Positions 9,581-17,916 of a stretch of DNA of 64,000 nucleotides are shown here, one piece after another. Position 1 is the stretch's first letter; the number at the start of each line of letters is the position of its first letter. The position numbers and the translations under genes were made by a program. The notes beneath the pieces were generated by a model. That model did not search any database and was not told where the DNA came from. It was given only the letters and a program-made list of their open reading frames with translations. Source of the DNA: Pseudomonadota bacterium (GTDB lineage: Bacteria > Pseudomonadota > Gammaproteobacteria > Steroidobacterales > Steroidobacteraceae); contig JABBNZ010000010.1 in the NCBI GenBank assembly GCA_019352035.1, forward strand, positions 24,517 to 88,516. Direction: 5' to 3'.

Positions 9581-10444
9581 ATTGAAAGACTTTTTCTCGC
9601 CAGTCGATCCAGTGGCTGACTGGACCGAACTTTGTTCCCGAGAGATCTCTGAATGCCGATTGCTTGAATCATCGAGCTTATCAGCACTCCAGTGTAAACG
9701 AGCTTCCATGGATCGCACCCAACCGAATCCCTGGCGGATGCTACGTGAAGGCTGCGAGGAATTCTCGTAGCCCCCCGGGTCATCCTCGATACCGGGGTCC
9801 CAATTGGCGAAAAGTTCTTTGCCGTCCCTGTTTCCACCCTATGGCAACGGCATTCTACGGACCACATGACACTAGCTTCGACTGATGGCCTACGCAATTC
9901 GACGGCGGAACGCGTGCAGCCTTCGGGCGCTACATCGGCGCCGGGTAACCTCGCCAGCCTTGGGGAACCACGAATCCGGCCGACCTGCGAAACGCAGGCT
10001 GCCGACGCGCGACCCCGATCGCACGGTCGATGGCTGCTACCGGCCCGGCCGTCTCAAGCTCAAGGTCCCTGGGAACTCGAGTTCCGTAAACGGCGGGATC
10101 CAAGCTCTCGCAGGCTTTCGATCTGGAACTCGGCGCATCCGCATCTTTACGGATTGTCTCGACCCCGGGGCGTATTCAAGATTACTTGCATACGGATCGC
10201 AACCGTTCTTCCAGCACTTGCGATGTGTGTCGCCACCGACGGATATATGAAGATCCACGCACCACGACAACCCATCGCATTCACAGACGGCGCAGCGGCA
10301 AGCTCCTACCCCGGGCAGAATCCCATACCCGCCGCATTGCCGCCCGCGGAACGTGAACGATGGTCACCGCATTTCACCCTGACGCGACTGCCGCTCGGCA
10401 GGATTTTTAGAGTGACCGTAGCCGGCTAATCCGGAGTACCAGCC
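9581..10444. other. Gene-free stretch upstream of dusA
   Basis: About 860 bases with no convincing gene. Open frames here, including one of 187 codons at 9866-10429, have scrambled composition and no recognisable motif. Near 9753-9773 there is an inverted repeat (GCTGCGAG with CTCGTAGC), followed by a CCCCGG/CCGGGG pair. It may hold the dusA promoter and eroded sequence. Confidence 0.5.
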
Positions 10445-11140
10445 ATGCCTGCCGCCAGCATCGAACGACACAGCATAGGCCGTATCGGCTGGCTCCGCGC
10501 GGCGGTGCTGGGCGCAAACGACGGAATCGTTTCAACCTCGAGCCTGATACTCGGTGTTGCGGCCGCGCATGCGGCTCACAGCAACATCATGATCGCCGGA
10601 GTCGCCGGACTGGTAGCCGGCGCGATGTCCATGGCCGCCGGCGAATACGTGTCCGTTCATTCGCAGGCTGACAGTGAGAAGGCCGAATTCGCGCGCGAGT
10701 GCGCGGAACTCAAGGCTGACGACAAGGGAGAGCATCGGGAGCTGGCGGCAATTTACGTCTCGCGCGGACTGGAGCCGGCTCTCGCCAAAGAGGTCGCGCA
10801 GCAGCTCATGGCGCATGACGCATTGGGTGCGCATGCGCGCGATGAACTCGGAATCTCCGAAACGCTGCGCGCGCGCCCGATTCAGGCGGCGCTGGCATCG
10901 GCTGGCAGCTTTGCGGTGGGTGCCGCCCTGCCGCTGTTGATCACCGCCATGGCTCCCGCTACCTCGCTGATTCCATTTGTAGCCAGCGCCTCACTGATCT
11001 TCCTGGCACTCCTCGGCGGTTTGGCCGCGCGCGCGGGTGGCGCCGCACTGACGATCGGCGCGGCACGCGTCACCTTCTGGGGCGCGCTCGCCATGGCGGT
11101 CACCGCCGGAATCGGGTCTTTATTGGGAACAGTTGCATAA
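10445..11140 (+). CDS. VIT1/CCC1-family metal transporter
   Basis: Integral membrane protein of the vacuolar iron transporter family, which moves Fe2+ or Mn2+ out of the cytoplasm. It begins with the family signature WLRAAVLGANDGIVSTSSLILGV, followed by the second conserved helix GAMSMAAGEYVSVHSQADSE, a hydrophilic metal-binding loop (about residues 75-145) rich in Glu and His, and three C-terminal membrane segments. The length of 231 residues is normal. GGAG sits 8 bases before the ATG. It stands alone, with eroded sequence on both sides. The substrate cannot be decided from sequence. Confidence 0.9.
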   Translation: MPAASIERHSIGRIGWLRAAVLGANDGIVSTSSLILGVAAAHAAHSNIMIAGVAGLVAGAMSMAAGEYVSVHSQADSEKAEFARECAELKADDKGEHRELAAIYVSRGLEPALAKEVAQQLMAHDALGAHARDELGISETLRARPIQAALASAGSFAVGAALPLLITAMAPATSLIPFVASASLIFLALLGGLAARAGGAALTIGAARVTFWGALAMAVTAGIGSLLGTVA

Positions 11141-11428
11141 CCCGTGTCGGTGATTGCCGAATGGCAGTTCCCTCGAAAGGGCGATTCTCATAACAGTATT
11201 ACACCCGGGGCGACGCAACGTTGCGACATCCCCGAACGGTGGTATATAGTCGATCGCCAGGGTTGGCGTGAGCGCAACCTGCAGCGCCCAGGAACGCATT
11301 CGGAAGGCGTGGACCGAGAGAAGGGCCGCTGCTGTCCGCAACTATGTGCGGTAGCGCGCCGACCGGCCCGCTCTCTTCATATCCAATGATGCCTCGGACT
11401 CATGCGGACCCGGTGTGTACGGCATGAC

Positions 11429-11722
11429 ATGAACATCGCGCAGATGCTCCGGCGTGTGAAGCGGTGCCGCCCAAGCTGTGCGGCGGCACGCACAGAGGCC
11501 ATCGAAAAATTGTGCGATACGTTGATCGACCCGAGGCACGAAGTCACCCTGTTCGCCGCGGCCGATGCGTGCACGAAAGCGCGTCTCGTCGCGGTACGTG
11601 ATCAGCCGACCCGCCTCAATGCGGCGGCGCTTAAATCAGATCTCGCCATACACCTTCCCATGCTAAACAATGGCAAACGACGGTTCTCCCAATTCGATAT
11701 CAACGTGAGGTTGTCGCCTTGA
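11429..11722 (+). pseudogene. N-terminal fragment of a family 4 glycosyltransferase
   Basis: The reading frame from ATG 11429 aligns without gaps over its first ~57 residues with the intact glycosyltransferase at 13905-15011: both begin M-x-IAQ and share HxVTLFAxxDxxTxARL. The sugar-binding loop PPKLYGGTERV has decayed to PSCAAARTEAI. Similarity fades near FDINVRL, and the frame ends at 11722, overlapping the TTG start of the next gene by 4 bases. Two thirds of the enzyme is missing, so this is a remnant. It is co-directional with the glucosidase, whereas the intact copy is inverted on the other side. Confidence 0.72.
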
Positions 11723-13842
11723 CGGATGAACCCGGTGAACGTCGGGGATTGCTGCCGCGATTCACGCTGAAGGATGCGGACACGTTCCTGCTTGCGGATG
11801 CCCTCGGAGATATTCAGGGCAGCGGCGACGGTTTCTTCTCGAATGACACGCGCATGTTGTCGCGCTTCGAGCTTGCCGTCGCCGGCCGAAGGCCGTCGCT
11901 CCTGGGCGCGGCGATCAGTCAGGACAACACCTTGTTCACGGCGCATCTTACGAATTTGCCCTTGCCCGCCTTGGGCGAGCGCTCGATTCCGCAAGGCGTC
12001 ATCCATATCGAACGCAGGCGGTTCCTGTGCGAGAGTCGGCTGTTCGAGCGGCTGCGGCTTACGAACTTCAGCGACCTCGATGCGCATGTGCCGCTGAAGC
12101 TTTCCTTCGAAGCCGATTTCGCCGACATCTTCGAGGTGCAAGGACACGTACGCAGGGAGCGCGGCGAGTCTCTGCCGGCCGCGGTGGACGGCAGCATCGT
12201 GCGCTTCGCTTACCGTGGCCGCGATGATCTGGTGCGTTCGACTCAAATGGCGTTCTCTCGACCACCTGAATCGATATCCTCGCAGGACGCCGAATTTCTG
12301 ATCGCGCTGCAACGCGGTGCCGTCGCGGAAGTGTACATCGAGATCGGCGCGGAAGAAGGCGGCGTGCCTTCGTCGGAACGTTTCGACAAGGCCCTGCAGC
12401 GCTTGTCGGCCAGCATGCAGAAACGCATGGAAGAAGGCGCGGCGATCAGCACGTCGGGGCGGCTTTTCAATGAGTGGATTGACCGATCGCGCTCCGATCT
12501 TGCGCTGTTGACAACGGCGCTACCGACGGGCCCGTATCCCTACGCCGGCATTCCATGGTTTGCGACCCAATTCGGGCGTGACGCGATCATCGCGTCGTTG
12601 CAGACGTTGTGGCTGAATCCACACCTTGCCGCGGGCGTGCTGCGCTTTTTGGCCTCTACCCAAGCGCAGGACGAGTCCGCGTTCCGCGACTCCCAGCCCG
12701 GAAAGATCCTGCACGAGATGCGACGCGGCGAAATGGCGGCGCTGGGCGAGGTCCCCTTCGGCCGGTACTACGGCGCTGTCGATACAACGCCTCTGTTCGT
12801 GATGCTTGCCGGTGCGTACGAAAGGCACACCGGCGATCGCAAGCTGAATGACGGGATCTGGAACAATCTGCTCGCGGCCACCGAGTGGATCGAGCGGCGG
12901 CTCGACGACAGCTCCACCGGCTTTCTCGACTACGCCCGCGGCGAGCAGAGCGGTCTGGTCAATCAGGCCTGGAAAGATAGTCACGATTCGATGTTCTACG
13001 CGGATGGGAAGTTCCCACGCGGTCCGCTCGCGGTCGTCGAGGTGCAGGGCTATGCATACGCGGCGCTCAAGGCAATGGCGGAGCTCGCGGCCGTGCGCGG
13101 CGATCTGCAGAGAAGCGCAGCATGGCGAGCCCGCGCTGCACAACTATGTGCAGCGATCGAGGACCAGTTCTGGGTCCCGGAATTGAACTTCTATGCGATC
13201 GCCATTGACGGCGGCGGAAAGCCGTGCAGTGTTCGCGCCTCGAATGCAGGGCATCTTCTGTATTGCGGCGTACCGAGCGAAGAACGCGGCGCTATGGTCG
13301 TGAAGGAGTTGTTGTCGAACCGATTTTCCAGCGGCTGGGGCATCCGGACGCTGGCCAGCGGCGAGGTCCGTTACAATCCCATGTCATACCACAATGGCTC
13401 GATCTGGCCGCACGATACGTCGCTTTGCGCGGCGGGCATTTCGCGCTATGGGGGGCGCGCGCCCGTGATGCAGATCCTAGATGGCCTCTTTGAAGCGGCC
13501 AATCATTTTGGCATGCGTCTGCCGGAGCTTTACTGCGGCTTTCGGCGCCACACCGGCCAAGGCCCGGCGCCCTATCCAGTTGCCTGCTTACCGCAGGCAT
13601 GGGCCTCCGGTGCCGTCTTCATGCTGTTGCAGTCCTGTCTGGGGATACGCATCGACGGCCGGCGCAAGGAAGTGCACATCGAGCGGCCGCTATTGCCCAG
13701 TGGCGCCGAATCGCTCAGCATCCGCAAGCTGCCGGTGGGCGATGCGGCCATCGATCTGGAGTTTCATCGCATCGGCGAGGAAGTTGTCGCCGTACCCAGG
13801 AAGCACGTGGAAGGCGGAGTACGCGTGTTGGCGCACTTGTAG
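11719..13842 (+). CDS. Amylo-alpha-1,6-glucosidase (glycogen debranching-type)
   Basis: A 707-residue protein with an N-terminal beta-rich GDE_N-like domain (FSNDTRMLSRFEL at residue ~40) and a C-terminal six-hairpin glucosidase domain (GIPWFATQFGRDAIIASLQTLW, NQAWKDSHDSM, YNPMSYHNGSIWPHD). This architecture belongs to bacterial GDE/trehalase-like hydrolases that remove alpha-1,6 glucose branches or act on related alpha-glucosides. The TTG start at 11719 is the best upstream initiator, with GTGAGG 8 bases before it. Homologues often sit beside a family 4 glycosyltransferase, as here on both sides (one broken). The exact substrate is inferred from family only. Confidence 0.88.
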   Translation: MTDEPGERRGLLPRFTLKDADTFLLADALGDIQGSGDGFFSNDTRMLSRFELAVAGRRPSLLGAAISQDNTLFTAHLTNLPLPALGERSIPQGVIHIERRRFLCESRLFERLRLTNFSDLDAHVPLKLSFEADFADIFEVQGHVRRERGESLPAAVDGSIVRFAYRGRDDLVRSTQMAFSRPPESISSQDAEFLIALQRGAVAEVYIEIGAEEGGVPSSERFDKALQRLSASMQKRMEEGAAISTSGRLFNEWIDRSRSDLALLTTALPTGPYPYAGIPWFATQFGRDAIIASLQTLWLNPHLAAGVLRFLASTQAQDESAFRDSQPGKILHEMRRGEMAALGEVPFGRYYGAVDTTPLFVMLAGAYERHTGDRKLNDGIWNNLLAATEWIERRLDDSSTGFLDYARGEQSGLVNQAWKDSHDSMFYADGKFPRGPLAVVEVQGYAYAALKAMAELAAVRGDLQRSAAWRARAAQLCAAIEDQFWVPELNFYAIAIDGGGKPCSVRASNAGHLLYCGVPSEERGAMVVKELLSNRFSSGWGIRTLASGEVRYNPMSYHNGSIWPHDTSLCAAGISRYGGRAPVMQILDGLFEAANHFGMRLPELYCGFRRHTGQGPAPYPVACLPQAWASGAVFMLLQSCLGIRIDGRRKEVHIERPLLPSGAESLSIRKLPVGDAAIDLEFHRIGEEVVAVPRKHVEGGVRVLAHL

Positions 13843-13904
13843 CGGACCTTGCATCGCGTGCGCCGACGTATCTCTTTCCACAATGCGCTCACCGCATCAC
13901 CGCG

Positions 13905-15011
13905 CTACCACGTGCCTGAATGCGAGCGCGCGCCGGCGGCGGCGCTCTTGCTGGCCCGCGACGGCTGCCGCATGACAGGGGGCTCATCCGCGGCCAGGCT
14001 GAGATACGTTGCGAGGTAATCCTCCGCCATTCGACGCGCCGTGAACCGCTGTTCGAAGCGGAGGCGCACGGCGCCGCGGTCGAGACGATCGAGACGCCTG
14101 ACGGCCGCGATGGCGGCCGCTTCGTCCTCCACGACGAAGCCGGTCACCCCGTCTTCGACCACTTCAGGGACCGAGCCGCGATCGAAGGCGATCACAGGCG
14201 TGCCACAGCTCATGGCCTCGATCATCACCAGCCCGAAGGGTTCCGGCCATTCGATCGGCATCAGGAGTCCCTTGGCGCCGCCGAGAAACGCCGGCTTCTC
14301 GCGTTCGCTGATCTCGCCGATCATCTCGACGCCTGGCGAACCAAGCATCGGGCGTATCGTCGCATCGAAATAGTGCTGGTCGGCCTTGTCCACCTTGGCG
14401 GCGATCCTGAGCGGGATACCGCAGGCACGCGCGATCCGAATTGCGCGATCCGGTCCCTTCTCCGGCGCGATGCGGCCGAGGAATGCCAGGTAGGTCGGGG
14501 CAATCGACGTCCGCGGCTCCAGCCTCCGCTCGGGGATTCCGTGCGGCACGGTGGCAACGAATCGCGCCTGAGGGAGGCCCAGCCGCTGCGCATTGCTGAT
14601 CGACACCACCGGAACGCCGCGGAACGCACTGAATATCGGCCGCAGCTCGGGCAAATCGAGCCGCCCATGCAGGGTCGACACGAACGGGACCGTCTGCCGG
14701 CTGAACATCGAGAATGGCCAGTAATCGAGGTGGAAGTGCAGCACGTCGAAGTCCTCGGCATGACGGAGCACCTCCTCCATCATGAGCATGTGCGGCGCAA
14801 TCACGTCCCGGATATCCGGATCGAGCCGCAGCGAACGCGGCCACGCGGCGTGCAAGCGTGCCGAGGTCACGGAGTCGCCGCTTGCGAACAGCGTCACCTG
14901 GTGTCCGAGAGAAACCAGCTCCTCGGTCAGGTATGACACCACCCGCTCCGTGCCGCCGTAGAGCTTCGGCGGGACGGCTTCGTGTAGAGGTGCAATTTGC
15001 GCAATGCGCAT
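13905..15011 (-). CDS. Family 4 glycosyltransferase
   Basis: GT-B fold retaining glycosyltransferase using a nucleotide sugar. The N-terminus MRIAQIAPLHEAVPPKLYGG carries the Gly-Gly acceptor loop; the C-terminal donor domain has FLGRIAPEKGPDRAI, the GLLMPIEWPEPFGLVMIEAMSCGTPVIA E-x7-E region and RGSVPEVVEDGVTG. It is 368 residues long. I take the ATG at 15009-15011 because AGGAG lies 11 bases upstream; the TTG at 15020 would be only 2 bases from it. It converges on the glucosidase gene, so the pair may handle an alpha-glucan or trehalose-like reserve. Confidence 0.9.
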   Translation of the reverse strand: MRIAQIAPLHEAVPPKLYGGTERVVSYLTEELVSLGHQVTLFASGDSVTSARLHAAWPRSLRLDPDIRDVIAPHMLMMEEVLRHAEDFDVLHFHLDYWPFSMFSRQTVPFVSTLHGRLDLPELRPIFSAFRGVPVVSISNAQRLGLPQARFVATVPHGIPERRLEPRTSIAPTYLAFLGRIAPEKGPDRAIRIARACGIPLRIAAKVDKADQHYFDATIRPMLGSPGVEMIGEISEREKPAFLGGAKGLLMPIEWPEPFGLVMIEAMSCGTPVIAFDRGSVPEVVEDGVTGFVVEDEAAAIAAVRRLDRLDRGAVRLRFEQRFTARRMAEDYLATYLSLAADEPPVMRQPSRASKSAAAGARSHSGTW

Positions 15012-15435
15012 CGGTATCAATACTCCTGGATCACCTCAAGGACTTTGCTTGCGCCGCACGGAAGCCCTGAGCATCGCGAAGTGGTTCGTCCTGTCGCTAT
15101 TGATCTCATACAGCCGCTCTTCCTTGCTCGCGACCGCCGATGCCTTCTGTAATCGACCCCTCGGCTCTGAACCGCATGTATCGTGCCGCTGACGTGTCCA
15201 GCATCCGACGACCACCGGGACATGCCGCGCCCTGGGGTGCCGTGGTCGGATCTCCCGAACGGTCCGCCGCGCCTTCGGTCACGCCGTCGTTCATGATGTG
15301 CCATCAGTCTCGCTGATTCGACGCAAACCTCCGGCACGCCAGACTCGCTGGCAAACCAAGATCTGGTCGACGGCCCCAGTGTCGGAGGCGGCCGGTCCCT
15401 GCGCACCATCAAGCCGTTCCGGCGCACCGGATCTG
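15012..15435. other. Gene-free stretch
   Basis: About 420 bases between two minus-strand genes. Short open frames on both strands show no family motif. It should contain the glycosyltransferase promoter, but no clear -35/-10 pair was recognised. Confidence 0.5.
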
Positions 15436-16017
15436 CTATTTCGAGCCGCGCGCCTTGTACGAGAACTTCTGGCCTTGCACCGCCGCCTGGTACATCAGCC
15501 CGCCCTTTGCGATCGTGAGTACCGCCACACCATGGCGGTAGGCACCGGTCGCGACCGCATCCTTCCTGCCCCCGCTCGCGCCCGCCGACGTACCACCAGA
15601 CGTATTGGCGCTGACGTTCGCACCGGCCGTGATCGCGACGGCTCCAATATCCGCTCCAAACTCGAAGTTCCCGGAGATAAAATCGTCGAACGCACCCTTA
15701 TTCTCGAAGAAGATCATTTCGCTGAACGCCTGGCCGCCGGCCTGAAACCCGACACTCAACTGGGTCATCGATACGTCTCCGACGAGACGGCCCTTCTCGT
15801 AGACGCGGCCCTTGCCGTGTGCGGCACCGATGCCGAGTCCGCCCTTGCCGACCGTCGGGAAGACGGCGTAGCCATAGCTAGTCCGAAAGAACTGGGTACT
15901 CTCCGCGGCATTCCTGAAGAGTTTGATCGTTTGCAAGTACGGGTCTGCGGCGAGTGCGTTGCCGGTGAAGAGCAACGCCGCAACGAGCGGGAATATTCCT
16001 CTGATGACCGTTTTCAT
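15436..16017 (-). CDS. Secreted SYLF (Ysc84-like) lipid-binding protein
   Basis: A 193-residue exported protein. The signal peptide is MKTVIRGIFPLVAALLFTGNALAA, with cleavage likely after ALA. The mature part is one SYLF domain: SYGYAVFPTVGKGGLGIGAAHGKGRVYEKGRLVGDVSMTQ, then FQAGGQAFSEMIFFEN and the closing GLMYQAAVQGQKFSYKARG. The family binds phosphoinositides in eukaryotes; bacterial members are periplasmic or envelope proteins of unknown role. A Gly/Ser/Ala-rich insertion (NTSGGTSAGASGG) interrupts the domain. The start at 16017 is chosen by the signal peptide; upstream in-frame codons add 10 residues. Confidence 0.87.
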   Translation of the reverse strand: MKTVIRGIFPLVAALLFTGNALAADPYLQTIKLFRNAAESTQFFRTSYGYAVFPTVGKGGLGIGAAHGKGRVYEKGRLVGDVSMTQLSVGFQAGGQAFSEMIFFENKGAFDDFISGNFEFGADIGAVAITAGANVSANTSGGTSAGASGGRKDAVATGAYRHGVAVLTIAKGGLMYQAAVQGQKFSYKARGSK

Positions 16018-16340
16018 GTCTTCGCTCCAGGATCGCAACGGTGGCATTGTCCGGTCATGATCAGGCAGCCTCGGGTCAGCTTCAAACGCCCACCATAAAC
16101 CGCTTCCAGGCCTTTACCGCATCGGTAAAGACCTGGACTCCTTGGGAGGATCGCCGGTTCCCGGAAGGACTTCCATACGTACTTTCTGCTGTGTGAAGAC
16201 CGCCGCTTCACCGGCGAGCGCGCCCGCGCGCTCGTCGTTGACCGCGAGAACGGCGCGGCATACCGGGCAGCCGCCAAGCCCGCGCGCTGCAGTCCCAAAT
16301 GGTCCTGACGTCTCGTGCCCGAGCGCGTGAGAGGAATGGG

Positions 16341-16556
16341 CATATGCGATCGCGCCGCGGCGCAGTTGTCGGGCGCTCGGTACGCGGTGGACGGTGCCAC
16401 CCGGAAACAGTTCGCCCAGCCTCCCAACGAGCGGTTCAACTCCTGCACCAACTGCCGGGTCTCTTGCCACGTTGGGGAAGCGGCCGTCGCCGCGTGACCG
16501 GTCTCCACCAAGCGCCGGATGCTCTTCCTGGACGACCTCAACCTCATGCCGCCCAC
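16341..16556 (-). pseudogene. Group II intron reverse transcriptase/maturase remnant
   Basis: The minus-strand frame encodes KSIRRLVETG, TWQETRQLVQELNRSLGGWANCF and AYRAPDN, matching the domain X (maturase) region of bacterial group II intron proteins (typically KSIxRxxExxHxxT, LNxxLRGWANYF, YRAxDNY). Nothing of the catalytic reverse transcriptase (YADD) remains upstream, and the frame degenerates after residue ~72, before the usual RLRRWLRxKH. No intact intron RNA domain V was recognised. It is a dead fragment of a retroelement. Confidence 0.75.
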
Positions 16557-17258
16557 GACGCGACAATGGGATCATAGGCGACGCTGTGCTCGCCAATGCC
16601 GAGCTTGTTGTGGAACCAAGATCCACAGGCACCCCACACCCCGACGGCCCACCCAGTCCGCCGGCGGGTGTCTCCGCCAGCACCTCCTGCGCGCGGTGGC
16701 CGGCCTGGCGAATCGATCCTTCGGAGAAAACCCCGGCACCTCGATCGCGAGGCCGCGGCTACGTAAAGGATGCGGCACAAGCACGAGCGCGAACGCTGCA
16801 TCGTCGAGCGCTTCCCGCGCACCCGAAGTCAGAGCTTCGAGCGTCCCGAGATCGAGCAGCGCGCCCAGGATCCGCCAGATGCACCCTCTCGCAGACCGGC
16901 CTGCGAAGTGAAGGTGATCCAGGTGCCCGGTCGCAGTCGGCCCCTTCCCGGGCATACATCTTCGCAATTATATTATCTGCGCTGCGAAGCATGCTGAGCA
17001 CTATCGCTGAGAAGACCCCGTTGCTCCAGTCCCTTGGGTTGCTTTTGCAGATCCGCCCGATGTATGCCAAGCCCCTCGTTGCCCAAGAGTCGATCCGCGG
17101 CGAATCGCGTTCGAGGCTGTCAGCAACTCGAGCGGACCGCATTGGCGCGCCGCGACACGCTCGCTGCGGAGGCGATGGGTATTAGCTCTTGATCGTCAAA
17201 CTGCACGTTCTGCGATTCAACCAGTGGGGGAGACGGTGTGCGTGAGGAGTGACCGCCT
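16557..17258. other. Eroded, gene-free stretch
   Basis: About 700 bases without a supportable gene; with 16018-16340 it forms a graveyard around the group II fragment. Short frames on both strands lack family motifs. One minus-strand frame near 16150-16270 has CPVCRAVLAVNDERAG, which I could not assign. Confidence 0.5.
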
Positions 17259-17831
17259 ATGAAATGTGCTCCGGCAACGGCCAGCCTGCTGATGGCGCTT
17301 GGAGTCACCACGGCATATGGGAAGGAGTGCAAGGGCATCTCCTTCCCAGACCACGCCCACGTTCAGGGCGCGCTTTTGACGCTCAACGGGTTAGGTCTGC
17401 GCAAAGCGCGCGTGTTCAAGGTCAGCGTTTACGTCGTCGCGCTGTACCTCACCGAGCCCTCGAGCGACCCACACCTGATTCCGCAATCGGACACCCCGAG
17501 CGAGCTCGTGCTCCAATTCATACGCAGGGTGAGCGCGCATCAGCTCAGAAGGAGCTGGGAGGAAGGGTTCGGCAGGAATTTCCCCGAGCACCCGCCAGCG
17601 CTGGAGAAAGGTCTCGCGCAGCTGAACAGCTGGGTGACGGACGTGAGATCCGGGCAACGGATGACCTTCATCCGCATCCCTGGAACAGGCATGCAGGTCG
17701 ACATCAATGGCACGGTGAAAGGCATTATCGCGGGAGACGAATTTTCGAAGGCATTTCTGTCGATCTGGTTCGGTGACTCTCCGCAGACTCCTGAACTGAA
17801 GCGCGGACTGCTGGGTGGTCCTTGCGAGTAG
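17259..17831 (+). CDS. Exported chalcone isomerase-like protein
   Basis: A 190-residue protein with an N-terminal signal peptide (first ~21 residues, ending AYGKE). The mature part resembles the bacterial chalcone-isomerase-like superfamily: LTLNGLGLRKARVFKVSVYVVALYL, followed by LVLQFIRRVSAHQLRRSWEEGF and the closing AGDEFSKAFLSIWFGDSPQTPELKRGLLG, which is strongly conserved in this group. Bacterial members are periplasmic and of unknown function; they are not thought to act on flavonoids. GAGGAG precedes the ATG by 9 bases. It converges on the signalling operon at 17917-22784. Confidence 0.85.
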   Translation: MKCAPATASLLMALGVTTAYGKECKGISFPDHAHVQGALLTLNGLGLRKARVFKVSVYVVALYLTEPSSDPHLIPQSDTPSELVLQFIRRVSAHQLRRSWEEGFGRNFPEHPPALEKGLAQLNSWVTDVRSGQRMTFIRIPGTGMQVDINGTVKGIIAGDEFSKAFLSIWFGDSPQTPELKRGLLGGPCE

Positions 17832-17916
17832 CGCCAAGGGAGAGCACCCGGGGATCTGGCACGATGCCCCCGGAACCGGCAGTCGCCGGCGTACCGCGTA
17901 GCGATTTCTTCGGCAC

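Noticed and set aside
9866..10429. 187-codon plus-strand frame in the 9.6-10.4 kb gap
   Set aside because: No ribosome site, no motif and atypical composition; overlaps other open frames of equal quality.
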